From Bordetella parapertussis (lineage in GTDB: Bacteria > Pseudomonadota > Gammaproteobacteria > Burkholderiales > Burkholderiaceae_C): DNA of 21,455 nucleotides. This document shows, in pieces, positions 1 to 6,251 of this stretch. Numbering within the stretch: the stretch's first letter is position 1; each line of letters starts with the position of its first letter. Below the pieces are notes generated by a model, which saw nothing but the letters and a program-made list of their open reading frames with translations, did not search any database and was not told the DNA's origin. The stretch lies in NCBI GenBank assembly GCA_945890735.1, contig CAMDCZ010000035.1, forward strand, positions 1-21,455, in the 5' to 3' direction. Made by a program: the position numbers and the translations under genes.

Positions 1-57
1 GCCAATGTGACCAGCGGCCAATACCGCCAGTGGGTCGGCAAGCAGTATGGCGCCTAG
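1..57 (+). CDS. rfbB: dTDP-glucose 4,6-dehydratase, C-terminal end only
   Basis: Frame 1 is open from the first base and reads 18 residues ending in RQWVGKQYGA before a TAG stop. Such a tail (…SGxYRxWVxxxYG) is typical of RfbB/RmlB, the enzyme that makes dTDP-4-keto-6-deoxyglucose in dTDP-rhamnose synthesis. The call rests mainly on position: rfbD starts inside this reading frame, and rfbA and rfbC follow, matching the common rfbBDAC order. The catalytic part lies upstream of the window, so nothing can be said about the active site. The rfbD start codon lies 11 bases before the end of this gene, which suggests translational coupling. Confidence 0.75.
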   Translation, partial: ANVTSGQYRQWVGKQYGA

Positions 58-931
58 TGGCGTCTTGTTGTTGGGCGCGGCCGGCCAGCTCGGTCATGAG
101 CTGCACAAGACTTTGCATGCCATCGGCCATGTCACCGCGCTGACCCGCACGCAGCTTGATTTGTCGGATGCGCAAGCGGTGCGCGCCTGTGTGTTGGCAC
201 ACCACCCCCGCTGGATCGTCAATGCGGCCGCCTACACGGCGGTCGATCGGGCCGAGCAAGAGCCCACCCTGGCCGGTTGCATCAACGCGACCGCGCCTGG
301 GGTGATGGCCGAGGTGGCGGCTGACTTGGGTGCGGGTTTGGTGCATTACTCCACCGACTATGTCTTCAATGGGCGCGCCCAGCATCCCTACCGCGAGGGT
401 GATGCCACCGACCCGCAGTCGGTCTATGGCCGTACCAAACGCGACGGCGAGCAAGCCGTGCTGGCCAGCGGCGCCAGGCACCTGACCTTGCGCAGCTCTT
501 GGGTGGTGGGTGCGCACGGAAACAATTTTTTGAAAACCATGTTGCGTTTGGCCCAAGCACACGAGCATTTGCGGGTGGTGGCCGACCAAGTGGGTGTCCC
601 CACGTCAGCGGCTTGGATGGCGGCGGTCACGGTGCGAGCCATGCAGTTGTCTGACCGCGATGGTTTGTCTGGCTTGTTTCACCTGACGCCTGCGGGCCAG
701 ACTTCATGGCACGCTTACGCCGCGTATGTTTTTCAGCAAGCCAGGGAAAAGGGTTGGGACTTGAAGGTCACCCAGGTGCAAGCGATTCGCACCGATCAAT
801 ACCCGCTGCCTGCTGCGCGCCCGGCCTATGCATTGATGGACAGCAGCCGGTTGGCCAAGGCCCTGGACATGGATTTGCCGCCATGGCAGACCGGTGTGGA
901 CGCGGTACTGCAGGCGTTGCGCCAAGCCTAG
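47..931 (+). CDS. rfbD: dTDP-4-dehydrorhamnose reductase
   Basis: This enzyme does the last step of dTDP-L-rhamnose synthesis, the NAD(P)H-dependent reduction of dTDP-4-dehydrorhamnose in the cytoplasm. The 294-residue product has the usual family length. An N-terminal Rossmann motif GAAGQLG sits at residues 10-16. STDYVFNG at about 102-109 is the RmlD signature. The extended-SDR catalytic pair Y127/K131 appears in VYGRTK. The ATG at 47 overlaps the upstream rfbB stop by 11 bases and puts the glycine motif at the normal distance from the N-terminus; no strong Shine-Dalgarno sequence is seen, consistent with coupling to rfbB. Only 19 bases separate its stop from the converging end of the next gene, with no terminator-like hairpin plus T-run. 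Confidence 0.96.
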   Translation: MAPSGVLLLGAAGQLGHELHKTLHAIGHVTALTRTQLDLSDAQAVRACVLAHHPRWIVNAAAYTAVDRAEQEPTLAGCINATAPGVMAEVAADLGAGLVHYSTDYVFNGRAQHPYREGDATDPQSVYGRTKRDGEQAVLASGARHLTLRSSWVVGAHGNNFLKTMLRLAQAHEHLRVVADQVGVPTSAAWMAAVTVRAMQLSDRDGLSGLFHLTPAGQTSWHAYAAYVFQQAREKGWDLKVTQVQAIRTDQYPLPAARPAYALMDSSRLAKALDMDLPPWQTGVDAVLQALRQA

Positions 932-950
932 TCAGCCCGGGGCCCAGGCT

Positions 951-1712
951 TCAACGCAACGGCCACTGCAGGCCCACTTGCACCCGGCTGTTGCGGGGCT
1001 CTTTCACCAACTTCATCACACCCGACTCTTTGGCCAACACGATGTCCGAGTCGTCTATCCATGCCCAGCGAACATAGGGCAGCAGTTTGCCGCCTGAAGT
1101 TGCCAACGTGGTGCTGGCCTGCAGGTAAAAGCCCCGCTGTTGGGTATTTGTGACATCCTCGCTGTTGGCCGTGGCTTGCGACAAGCGCGACACGTGTTGA
1201 CCCCAGAGCAAGGTGCCAGCATCGAGCTCCCAAGCTCGGGCAGTGGGCAAGGTCCAACGCAGTGGCAACCACAGTTGGGTAGATATGCGTTCATAGCCGC
1301 CATGGCCCACGCTGGTGATGCCGCGCATGTTGTTGTAATCGGTGTGCAGTGCCAGGCCATAACTCACGCCGGACATGAAAGATACCGGTGCCATCAAGCG
1401 CCAGCGGGTATGGATGTTGGGAATGCTTTTCAAAGTACCCGACACCGGGCTGCTGTAGTTTTGCAGTCCCCAAATCGCATCGGCTTCGAGCTGCACCCCG
1501 GTGCGTTGAACCTGGTCGTGGTTGCGCCAGTGCACGCCGATCTCGGGGCCTTGCAGTTGCATCAGCGACTCGCTGTAGCGTTGCACACCCAAGCCCATGC
1601 GCCAAACCGACTCTGATGGGGCAAGGCTTTGGGCATGGGCGCTGCACAGGCTCAGCCACAAGCCAGCCAGCCAGAGCCAAGGGGTGTATCGACTGTGCAT
1701 GGGGTTGGTCAT
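951..1712 (-). CDS. exported protein, probable outer-membrane beta-barrel, function unknown
   Basis: I do not recognise a named family. From the ATG at 1712 the product is 253 residues. It opens with a classic Sec signal peptide: a positive N-region, a hydrophobic stretch at about 11-24 (PWLWLAGLWLSLCS) and an AHA-Q cleavage site at 27/28. The mature part has no further hydrophobic helix. It shows repeated short alternating polar/apolar segments rich in W, Y and R (for example YERISTQLWLPLRW, GGKLLPYVRWAW, and a final RVQVGLQWPLR), which is how outer-membrane barrel strands look. An upstream extension to 1880 stays open, but it would run over the start of rfbA and lacks a signal-peptide layout. 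The gene lies antisense between rfbD and rfbA, so it has its own promoter and may be a late insertion or a cell-envelope partner. The barrel call is inference. Confidence 0.75.
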   Translation of the reverse strand: MTNPMHSRYTPWLWLAGLWLSLCSAHAQSLAPSESVWRMGLGVQRYSESLMQLQGPEIGVHWRNHDQVQRTGVQLEADAIWGLQNYSSPVSGTLKSIPNIHTRWRLMAPVSFMSGVSYGLALHTDYNNMRGITSVGHGGYERISTQLWLPLRWTLPTARAWELDAGTLLWGQHVSRLSQATANSEDVTNTQQRGFYLQASTTLATSGGKLLPYVRWAWIDDSDIVLAKESGVMKLVKEPRNSRVQVGLQWPLR

Positions 1713-1776
1713 GGTGTCAGCATTTCGTTTGAATTGATAATCACCCATCTTAATGACGAACACCATGGCAGCGCAC

Positions 1777-2652
1777 ATGAATCCATCACGCAAAGGCATT
1801 TTGTTGGCAGGGGGCTCCGGCACCCGCTTGTATCCCCTGACCCAAGCGGTCAGCAAGCAACTGATGCCGGTGTATGACAAACCGCTGGTGTATTACCCGC
1901 TGACCACCTTGATGCTCAGTGGCATCCGCGAGGTCTTGGTCATCTCTACCCCCCAAGACACGCCGCGCTTTGCCGACTTGCTGGGGGACGGCTCTCAATG
2001 GGGCATGTCCATCCAATACGCGGTGCAGCCGTCGCCAGACGGCTTGGCGCAGGCCTTCATCATCGGCAAAGACTTTGTCAACCACCAGCCCAGCGCCTTG
2101 GTGCTGGGGGACAATATTTTTTACGGTCACGACCTGGTCAAGCAGCTGCAAGCCTCGCACGCCCGCACCGAGGGCGCGACCGTGTTTGCTTACCATGTGA
2201 AAGACCCCGAGCGCTATGGTGTGGTGACATTTGATGCACAGCACAAAGCTGTCCAGATTGAAGAAAAGCCCAAACAACCCACCTCGAATTACGCCGTGAC
2301 CGGGCTTTATTTCTACGACCGGCAGGTGTGTGACATTGCCGCTGATATTCAACCGTCGGCGCGCGGTGAATTGGAAATCACCGATGTGAATAAACGCTAT
2401 TTGAATCAACAGCAATTGACTGTGGAAACCATGGGCCGGGGTTACGCCTGGCTCGATGCAGGCACCCACGACGGTTTGCTGGAGGCCGCCACCTTCATTG
2501 CCACGCTGCAAAAACGCCAGGGCTTGATGGTGGCTTGTCCCGAGGAAATTGCCTATGCACAAGGCTGGATTTCGGCGCAAACCCTGGAAAAACTGGCCGC
2601 GCCCTACCAAAAAACCCATTATGGGCAATACCTTTTGAAATTACTGGACTGA
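1777..2652 (+). CDS. rfbA: glucose-1-phosphate thymidylyltransferase
   Basis: This enzyme joins dTTP and glucose-1-phosphate to dTDP-glucose plus pyrophosphate, the entry step to dTDP-rhamnose. The nucleotidyltransferase signature is clear near the N-terminus: KGILLAGGSGTRLYPLT followed by SKQLMPVYDKP. LGDNIFYG, with the metal-binding Asp, and GRGYAWLDAGTHD follow, all diagnostic of RmlA. From 1777 the product is 291 residues, the normal length. Two in-frame ATGs lie upstream at 1765 and 1753. None of the three has a clear Shine-Dalgarno, and I chose 1777 because RmlA proteins usually begin three to eight residues before KGI. The stop is one base before the rfbC start, so the two are co-translated. 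The gene is cut off from rfbD by a divergent gene and so probably needs its own promoter near 1713-1750. Confidence 0.95.
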   Translation: MNPSRKGILLAGGSGTRLYPLTQAVSKQLMPVYDKPLVYYPLTTLMLSGIREVLVISTPQDTPRFADLLGDGSQWGMSIQYAVQPSPDGLAQAFIIGKDFVNHQPSALVLGDNIFYGHDLVKQLQASHARTEGATVFAYHVKDPERYGVVTFDAQHKAVQIEEKPKQPTSNYAVTGLYFYDRQVCDIAADIQPSARGELEITDVNKRYLNQQQLTVETMGRGYAWLDAGTHDGLLEAATFIATLQKRQGLMVACPEEIAYAQGWISAQTLEKLAAPYQKTHYGQYLLKLLD

Positions 2653-2653
2653 C

Positions 2654-3205
2654 ATGCCTTATTCCGTTGAAAACACCGGTTTAAAAGACGTTTTATTACT
2701 CAAGCCCAAGCTGTTTGCCGATGCCCGGGGCTTTTTCTTTGAAAGTTTCAACCAGCGGGAATTTGAAAAAGCCACGGGTTGGAATATCCCGTTTGTTCAA
2801 GATAACCACAGTTTGTCTCAGCAAGGGGTGCTGCGTGGCTTGCATTTTCAAAAACAATTTCCGCAAGGCAAATTGATTCGGGTGGTGCGCGGCGAGATAT
2901 TCGATGTGGCGGTGGACATTCGCCCTGAATCGCCCCAATACGGGCAATGGACTTCAGCCATTTTGAGTGGTGAAAACCACCACCAGCTGTGGATTGCGCC
3001 CGGGTTTGCCCATGGCTTTTTGGTGCTGAGCGCGCAGGCCGAGGTGATTTACAAAACCACGGATTACTGGGTCGCCAGTGATGAAGACGCGATCATTTGG
3101 AATGACGAAGAGATTGGGATTGATTGGCCCCTGGGAGCAATTCAGGGGCCGCCGCAGCTGTCCGCCAAAGACGCTGCGGCCAGGCCTTTTAAACAGCCGC
3201 TTTGA
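2654..3205 (+). CDS. rfbC: dTDP-4-dehydrorhamnose 3,5-epimerase
   Basis: This enzyme epimerises C3 and C5 of dTDP-4-keto-6-deoxyglucose, the third step of dTDP-L-rhamnose synthesis. The 183-residue cupin shows the full set of RmlC motifs: RGFFFESFN at about 25-33, VLRGLHFQ with catalytic His64, QGKLIRVVRGEIFDVAVDIR around 71-90 with Lys73, GFAHGFLVLS at 117-126, Tyr133 in YKTTDYW, and SAKDAA with Asp173 near the end. The ATG lies one base after the rfbA stop. The gene is less GC-rich than its surroundings: by direct count 2641-2880, which covers its first part, is 44% G+C. Its last 17 bases overlap the end of the converging H-NS-like gene. Confidence 0.97.
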   Translation: MPYSVENTGLKDVLLLKPKLFADARGFFFESFNQREFEKATGWNIPFVQDNHSLSQQGVLRGLHFQKQFPQGKLIRVVRGEIFDVAVDIRPESPQYGQWTSAILSGENHHQLWIAPGFAHGFLVLSAQAEVIYKTTDYWVASDEDAIIWNDEEIGIDWPLGAIQGPPQLSAKDAAARPFKQPL

Positions 3206-3572
3206 TTTCAGCGCTGGCCAAGTTGCCAGCCGCGTGCAGGGCTTGAACCCATTGGGGCATGCGGCCACGGCCGGTCCAAGTTTGCGCGGGATTGGCGGGG
3301 TCGCGGTATTTGGGCGCGACTTTTTTGCCAGCGGTGGCGCGTTTGGCTTTCGGGGCTTTGACGGCAGACTTCCCGGCTGGCTTGGCTTTGCCCTTGCTGC
3401 CGAGCGCCGCAGTGATGTCAGCAGCAGTTAATCCGGCTGCGTGGGCGATTTGAACGATTTGCGCCAAGGCTTTATCGTGGGTGCGCGACATGAGGCGCTT
3501 TTCTTCTTTTTCTAATTTGATTCTGGCAGCGCGGATTTTTTCCAATTGGGTGGCAGGACTTAATCGAGACAT
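3189..3572 (-). CDS. H-NS family nucleoid-associated protein
   Basis: A 127-residue DNA-binding protein of the H-NS histone family, which compacts DNA and silences AT-rich genes. The N-terminal half (about 1-58) is helical and charged (LEKIRAARIKLEKEEKRLM), as expected of the oligomerisation domain. A Lys/Ala-rich linker follows at about 59-86. The C-terminal domain has the family DNA-binding core: KYRDPANPAQ then TWTGRGR at 98-104, then PQWV. The ATG at 3572 has a good Shine-Dalgarno (GGAG, seen as CTCC at 3580-3583, spacer 7). An in-frame TTG two codons upstream lacks this spacing. Its stop overlaps the converging rfbC by 17 bases. The region before it is very AT-rich and carries four direct repeats, suggesting autoregulation, which is inference. 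Confidence 0.93.
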   Translation of the reverse strand: MSRLSPATQLEKIRAARIKLEKEEKRLMSRTHDKALAQIVQIAHAAGLTAADITAALGSKGKAKPAGKSAVKAPKAKRATAGKKVAPKYRDPANPAQTWTGRGRMPQWVQALHAAGNLASAEIKAAV

Positions 3573-3652
3573 ATTCAAACTCCATATAAATGATATTCAA
3601 ACTTGATTATCCCAGATATTCAAACCGATTTAAAAATGCATATATTCCAAAC
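3571..3652. repeat. four direct repeats of ATATTCAAAC in an AT-rich promoter region
   Basis: On the + strand, ATATTCAAAC occurs exactly at 3571-3580, 3593-3602 and 3616-3625. A fourth copy with one inserted C lies at 3642-3652. All point the same way, with start-to-start steps of 22, 23 and 26 bases, about two helical turns. Read along the H-NS-like gene the unit is GTTTGAATAT; the copy nearest the gene overlaps the start codon and abuts the Shine-Dalgarno. By direct count 3571-3680 is 72% A+T in an otherwise GC-rich window. The likely role is a regulator or self-binding site array, which is inference. Confidence 0.65.
3606..3634 (-). promoter_or_regulatory. candidate sigma-70 promoter for the H-NS-like gene
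   Basis: On the - strand, TTTAAA (3634-3629) is followed after 17 bases by GATAAT (3611-3606), preceded by TGG, which gives an extended -10. GATAAT matches TATAAT at five of six positions; the -35 matches at four. One copy of the GTTTGAATAT repeat lies inside the spacer and another just downstream, so a protein bound to the repeats would cover the promoter. No experimental support. Confidence 0.4.
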
Positions 3653-3671
3653 TTGCGAAAGCATGTTTATT

Positions 3672-3704
3672 TGAAACAGGGATTCAGCCATGGGGGCTGT
3701 TTCA
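3672..3704. other. inverted repeat between the divergent hns-like and argB promoters
   Basis: TGAAACAG at 3672-3679 is perfectly complementary to CTGTTTCA at 3697-3704, with a 17-base loop. The loop holds CAGCC, which could instead pair with GGCTG at 3695-3699, so two exclusive folds are possible. There is no T-run. It lies upstream of the proposed argB -35, so an operator is more likely than a terminator. It could also be chance. Confidence 0.3.
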
Positions 3705-3724
3705 TGAAGCCCTCAAATGCCCTC

Positions 3725-3752
3725 TTGCGGCTGTCTGAGCTTGGTGCACAAT
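3725..3752 (+). promoter_or_regulatory. candidate promoter for argB
   Basis: TTGCGG (3725-3730), a 16-base spacer and CACAAT (3747-3752) lie 24 bases before the argB ATG. The -10 matches consensus at four of six positions and the -35 at three, so this is a weak prediction. A leader of about 18 bases would result. I see no Shine-Dalgarno before argB and no obvious ARG box. Confidence 0.3.
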
Positions 3753-3776
3753 GCAAGTAATCATTCACGTCGACCC

Positions 3777-4673
3777 ATGAACAACACCGACAAAGCCACC
3801 AACCCGCACCGCGATGCCGCCGACACACTGGCCCAAGCACTGCCCTATATCCGGCAATTCCACGGCAAAACCTTGGTCATCAAGTACGGCGGCAACGCCA
3901 TGACCGACCCGGCCCTGCAGGCCGACTTCGCCGCCGATGTGGTGCTGCTCAAATTGGTGGGTATGAACCCGGTGGTGGTGCACGGTGGCGGGCCGCAAAT
4001 TGAAAACGCCTTGCAACGCCTGGGCAAAACAGGCGAATTCATCCAAGGCATGCGGGTCACCGACGCTGAAACCATGGAAGTGGTGGAGTGGGTGTTGGCT
4101 GGTGAGGTGCAGCAAGACATCGTCGGCCTGATCAACCAAGCCGGTGGCAAGGCTGTCGGCTTGACCGGGCGCGACGGCGGCATGATCCGCGCCACCAAAT
4201 TGAAAATGCTGGACAACCACAACCCCAGCATCGAGCACGATGTCGGGCAAGTCGGCGACATCCAAAGCATCGACCCCAGCGTGGTCAGGGCATTGCAAGA
4301 CGACGCTTTCATCCCTGTGATCAGCCCGATCGGCTTTGGGGAAAACAACGAAAGCTACAACATCAATGCGGATGTGGTGGCGGCCAAACTCGCCACCGTG
4401 CTGCAGGCGGAGAAGCTGGTTTTGCTCACCAACACCGCGGGTGTGCTGGACAAAGCAGGCCAGTTGCTGACCAACTTGAGTGCGCGCCAAATTGACGCCT
4501 TGTTTGCCGATGGCACGATCAGCGGTGGCATGTTGCCCAAAATCAGCAGCGCCTTGGATGCCGCCAAAAGCGGGGTCAACTCGGTGCACATCATTGACGG
4601 GCGCGTGCCACATGCGCTGTTGTTGGAAATCCTGACCAACCAAGCCTTTGGCACCATGATCCGTTCACACTGA
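3777..4673 (+). CDS. argB: acetylglutamate kinase
   Basis: This enzyme phosphorylates N-acetyl-L-glutamate with ATP, the second step of arginine synthesis. The 298-residue product has the amino-acid kinase fold signatures: VIKYGGNAM at about 34-42 (phosphate-binding Lys), VVVHGGGPQI at 66-75, YNINADVVAAKLA, and the C-terminal SGGMLPKISSALDAAKSGV then HIIDGRVPHALLLEIL. An N-terminal helix (ADTLAQALPYIRQFHG) precedes the kinase core; this extension is characteristic of the hexameric, arginine-inhibited form, so feedback control is likely. The ATG at 3777 (MNNTDK) gives the usual length. The frame stays open to 3717, but that extension (MPSCGCLSL) would overlap the promoter region and has no family resemblance. 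slmA follows after 18 bases. Confidence 0.97.
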   Translation: MNNTDKATNPHRDAADTLAQALPYIRQFHGKTLVIKYGGNAMTDPALQADFAADVVLLKLVGMNPVVVHGGGPQIENALQRLGKTGEFIQGMRVTDAETMEVVEWVLAGEVQQDIVGLINQAGGKAVGLTGRDGGMIRATKLKMLDNHNPSIEHDVGQVGDIQSIDPSVVRALQDDAFIPVISPIGFGENNESYNINADVVAAKLATVLQAEKLVLLTNTAGVLDKAGQLLTNLSARQIDALFADGTISGGMLPKISSALDAAKSGVNSVHIIDGRVPHALLLEILTNQAFGTMIRSH

Positions 4674-4691
4674 ACACGCAAGGGAGCAACC

Positions 4692-5315
4692 ATGGCCGAC
4701 CAGCAAGCCCCAGCCACACCCCCCAACGCCACGCCACGCAAGCGCCCCAAGCCGGGTGAGCGGCGCATCCAAATATTGCAGGCCTTGGCGGCCATGCTCG
4801 AGCTCCCGGGTGCCGAGCGGGTCACCACCGCTGCGCTGGCCGCGCGTTTGCAAGTGAGCGAGGCTGCGCTGTACCGCCATTTCGCCAGCAAAGCGCAGAT
4901 GTTTGAGGGCCTGATCGACTTCATCGAGACCAGTGTGCTCAGCTTGCTCAACCAAATCACCGAAGGCCCCCATGCGCCAGACGACAAAGTGCGACGCATG
5001 GTCACGGTCTTGCTGCAGTTTGCTGAACGCAACCCGGGCATGGCGCGGGTGATGGTGGGAGACGCCCTGGTGTTTGAAAACGACCGTTTGCACCAGCGCA
5101 TGAATTTGTTTTTCGACAAGGTCGAGGCGAGTTTGAAACAGGTTTTGCGTGACGCGGCGCAAACCAGCCAATCCACCACCCCCAGCGTGGACGCCCAAGT
5201 CAAGGCCTCGCTGTGGGTGTCTTTGGTGGTCGGGCGTTTGCAACGCTTTGCCCGATCTGGCTACAAACGTTCGCCGCTGGAGCATTTGGACACAACGCTG
5301 GCCTTGCTGACCTGA
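4692..5315 (+). CDS. slmA: nucleoid occlusion factor SlmA (TetR family)
   Basis: SlmA binds specific chromosomal sites and blocks FtsZ assembly over the nucleoid, coupling division to chromosome segregation. The 207-residue protein has a proline-rich basic N-terminus (RKRPKPGERR), then a TetR-type helix-turn-helix at about 44-64 (TTAALAARLQVSEAALYRHFASK) and FEGLIDFIE just after it. These residues and the downstream PGMARVMVGDALVFENDRL stretch are typical of SlmA rather than of drug-responsive TetR repressors. The ATG at 4692 is fixed by a strong Shine-Dalgarno, AGGGAG at 4681-4686 with a 5-base spacer. It sits 18 bases after argB, so the two are probably co-transcribed. I saw no SlmA-binding-site palindrome nearby. 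Confidence 0.93.
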   Translation: MADQQAPATPPNATPRKRPKPGERRIQILQALAAMLELPGAERVTTAALAARLQVSEAALYRHFASKAQMFEGLIDFIETSVLSLLNQITEGPHAPDDKVRRMVTVLLQFAERNPGMARVMVGDALVFENDRLHQRMNLFFDKVEASLKQVLRDAAQTSQSTTPSVDAQVKASLWVSLVVGRLQRFARSGYKRSPLEHLDTTLALLT

Positions 5316-5346
5316 ACGGCATCACAACCATCCTCCAGGAGTCTTC

Positions 5347-6216
5347 ATGAAATTGGTTCGATTTGGCCCGATGGGCCGCGAAAAACCCGGCTTGATCGAT
5401 GCGCAAGGCAAACTGCGCGACCTGAGCGCGGTGATCGCTGACATCGGTCCGGCACAACTCAGCGACACTGCCTTGGCCAAGCTCGCCAAGCTGAAAACCG
5501 ACAGCCTGCCTCTGGTGCGTGGCAAACCTCGCCTGGGTTGCCCCGTGAGTCATGTCGGCAAGTTCATCGCGATTGGCTTGAACTATGCCGACCATGCGGC
5601 CGAGTCGAATCTGCCGGTGCCCAAGGAACCGGTCGTGTTCATGAAGGCCACCAGTTGCATCCAAGGGCCCAACGACCCGGTGATGCTGCCCAAAGGGTCG
5701 GTCAAGACCGATTGGGAAGTGGAGTTGGGCGTGGTGATTGGCACCCGCGCCAGTTATGTGTCGCAAGCCCAAGCACTGCAACATGTGGCGGGTTATTGCA
5801 CGGTCAATGATGTGTCCGAACGCGAATTCCAGCTCGAACGCGGCATGACCTGGGACAAGGGCAAGGGCTGCGACACCTTTGGACCGATCGGCCCCTGGCT
5901 GGTGACGCGCGACGAAGTGCCCCACCCACAGCGTTTAGGCCTGTGGCTGGACCTCAACGGCGTGCGCGTGCAAACGGGCAACACCAAAACCATGGTGTTC
6001 CAGGTCGCCAAGTTGGTCAGCTATGTCAGCCAGTTCATGACTTTGATGCCCGGCGATGTGATCACCACCGGCACGCCCCCCGGCGTGGGCATGGGCCGCA
6101 AAAACAAAAACGGCAAACCAGCACCGCTGTTTTTGAAACCCGGGGATGTCATGCGCTTGGGTGTGGAAGGTTTGGGTCAGCAGCACCAAGCGGTCGTGGC
6201 CTACCGCAAACACTGA
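5347..6216 (+). CDS. fumarylacetoacetate hydrolase family protein
   Basis: A 289-residue member of the FAH superfamily, metal-dependent hydrolases, isomerases and decarboxylases acting on 2,4-diketo acids and related compounds. The catalytic domain shows GLNYADHAAE at 77-86, the metal ligands E124 and E126 in DWEVELGVVIG and D155 in CTVNDVSEREFQ, then DKGKGCDTFGPIGPW and the glycine-rich ITTGTPPGVGMG at 239-250. The length fits the single-domain group annotated as 2-hydroxyhepta-2,4-diene-1,7-dioate isomerase or ureidoglycolate lyase. The substrate cannot be told from sequence, and no pathway genes are adjacent. AGGAG at 5337-5341 with a 5-base spacer fixes the ATG. It begins 31 bases after slmA, so it may be the last gene of an argB-slmA transcript. 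Confidence 0.92.
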   Translation: MKLVRFGPMGREKPGLIDAQGKLRDLSAVIADIGPAQLSDTALAKLAKLKTDSLPLVRGKPRLGCPVSHVGKFIAIGLNYADHAAESNLPVPKEPVVFMKATSCIQGPNDPVMLPKGSVKTDWEVELGVVIGTRASYVSQAQALQHVAGYCTVNDVSEREFQLERGMTWDKGKGCDTFGPIGPWLVTRDEVPHPQRLGLWLDLNGVRVQTGNTKTMVFQVAKLVSYVSQFMTLMPGDVITTGTPPGVGMGRKNKNGKPAPLFLKPGDVMRLGVEGLGQQHQAVVAYRKH

Positions 6217-6230
6217 GCCATCGACCAAGC

Positions 6231-6251
6231 TTCAAACCGCGATGGTTTGAA
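6231..6251. other. perfect 8-base inverted repeat over the ttcA stop codon
   Basis: TTCAAACC (6231-6238) and GGTTTGAA (6244-6251) pair perfectly around a 5-base loop. The repeat covers the last codons and stop of ttcA and lies 15 bases past the stop of the converging FAH-family gene. Neither strand has a T-run after it, so it is not a standard intrinsic terminator. It may still protect mRNA 3' ends or aid Rho-dependent termination. Confidence 0.4.

Noticed and set aside
1713..1880. Upstream extension of the outer-membrane-type gene to an ATG at 1880
   Set aside because: It would overlap the rfbA N-terminal coding region, and the extended N-terminus hides the signal peptide, which starts properly at 1712.
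3571..3652. CRISPR-like array
   Set aside because: The unit is only 10 bases and the gaps are 12-16 bases of AT-rich promoter sequence, far from CRISPR repeat and spacer sizes, and no cas gene is present.
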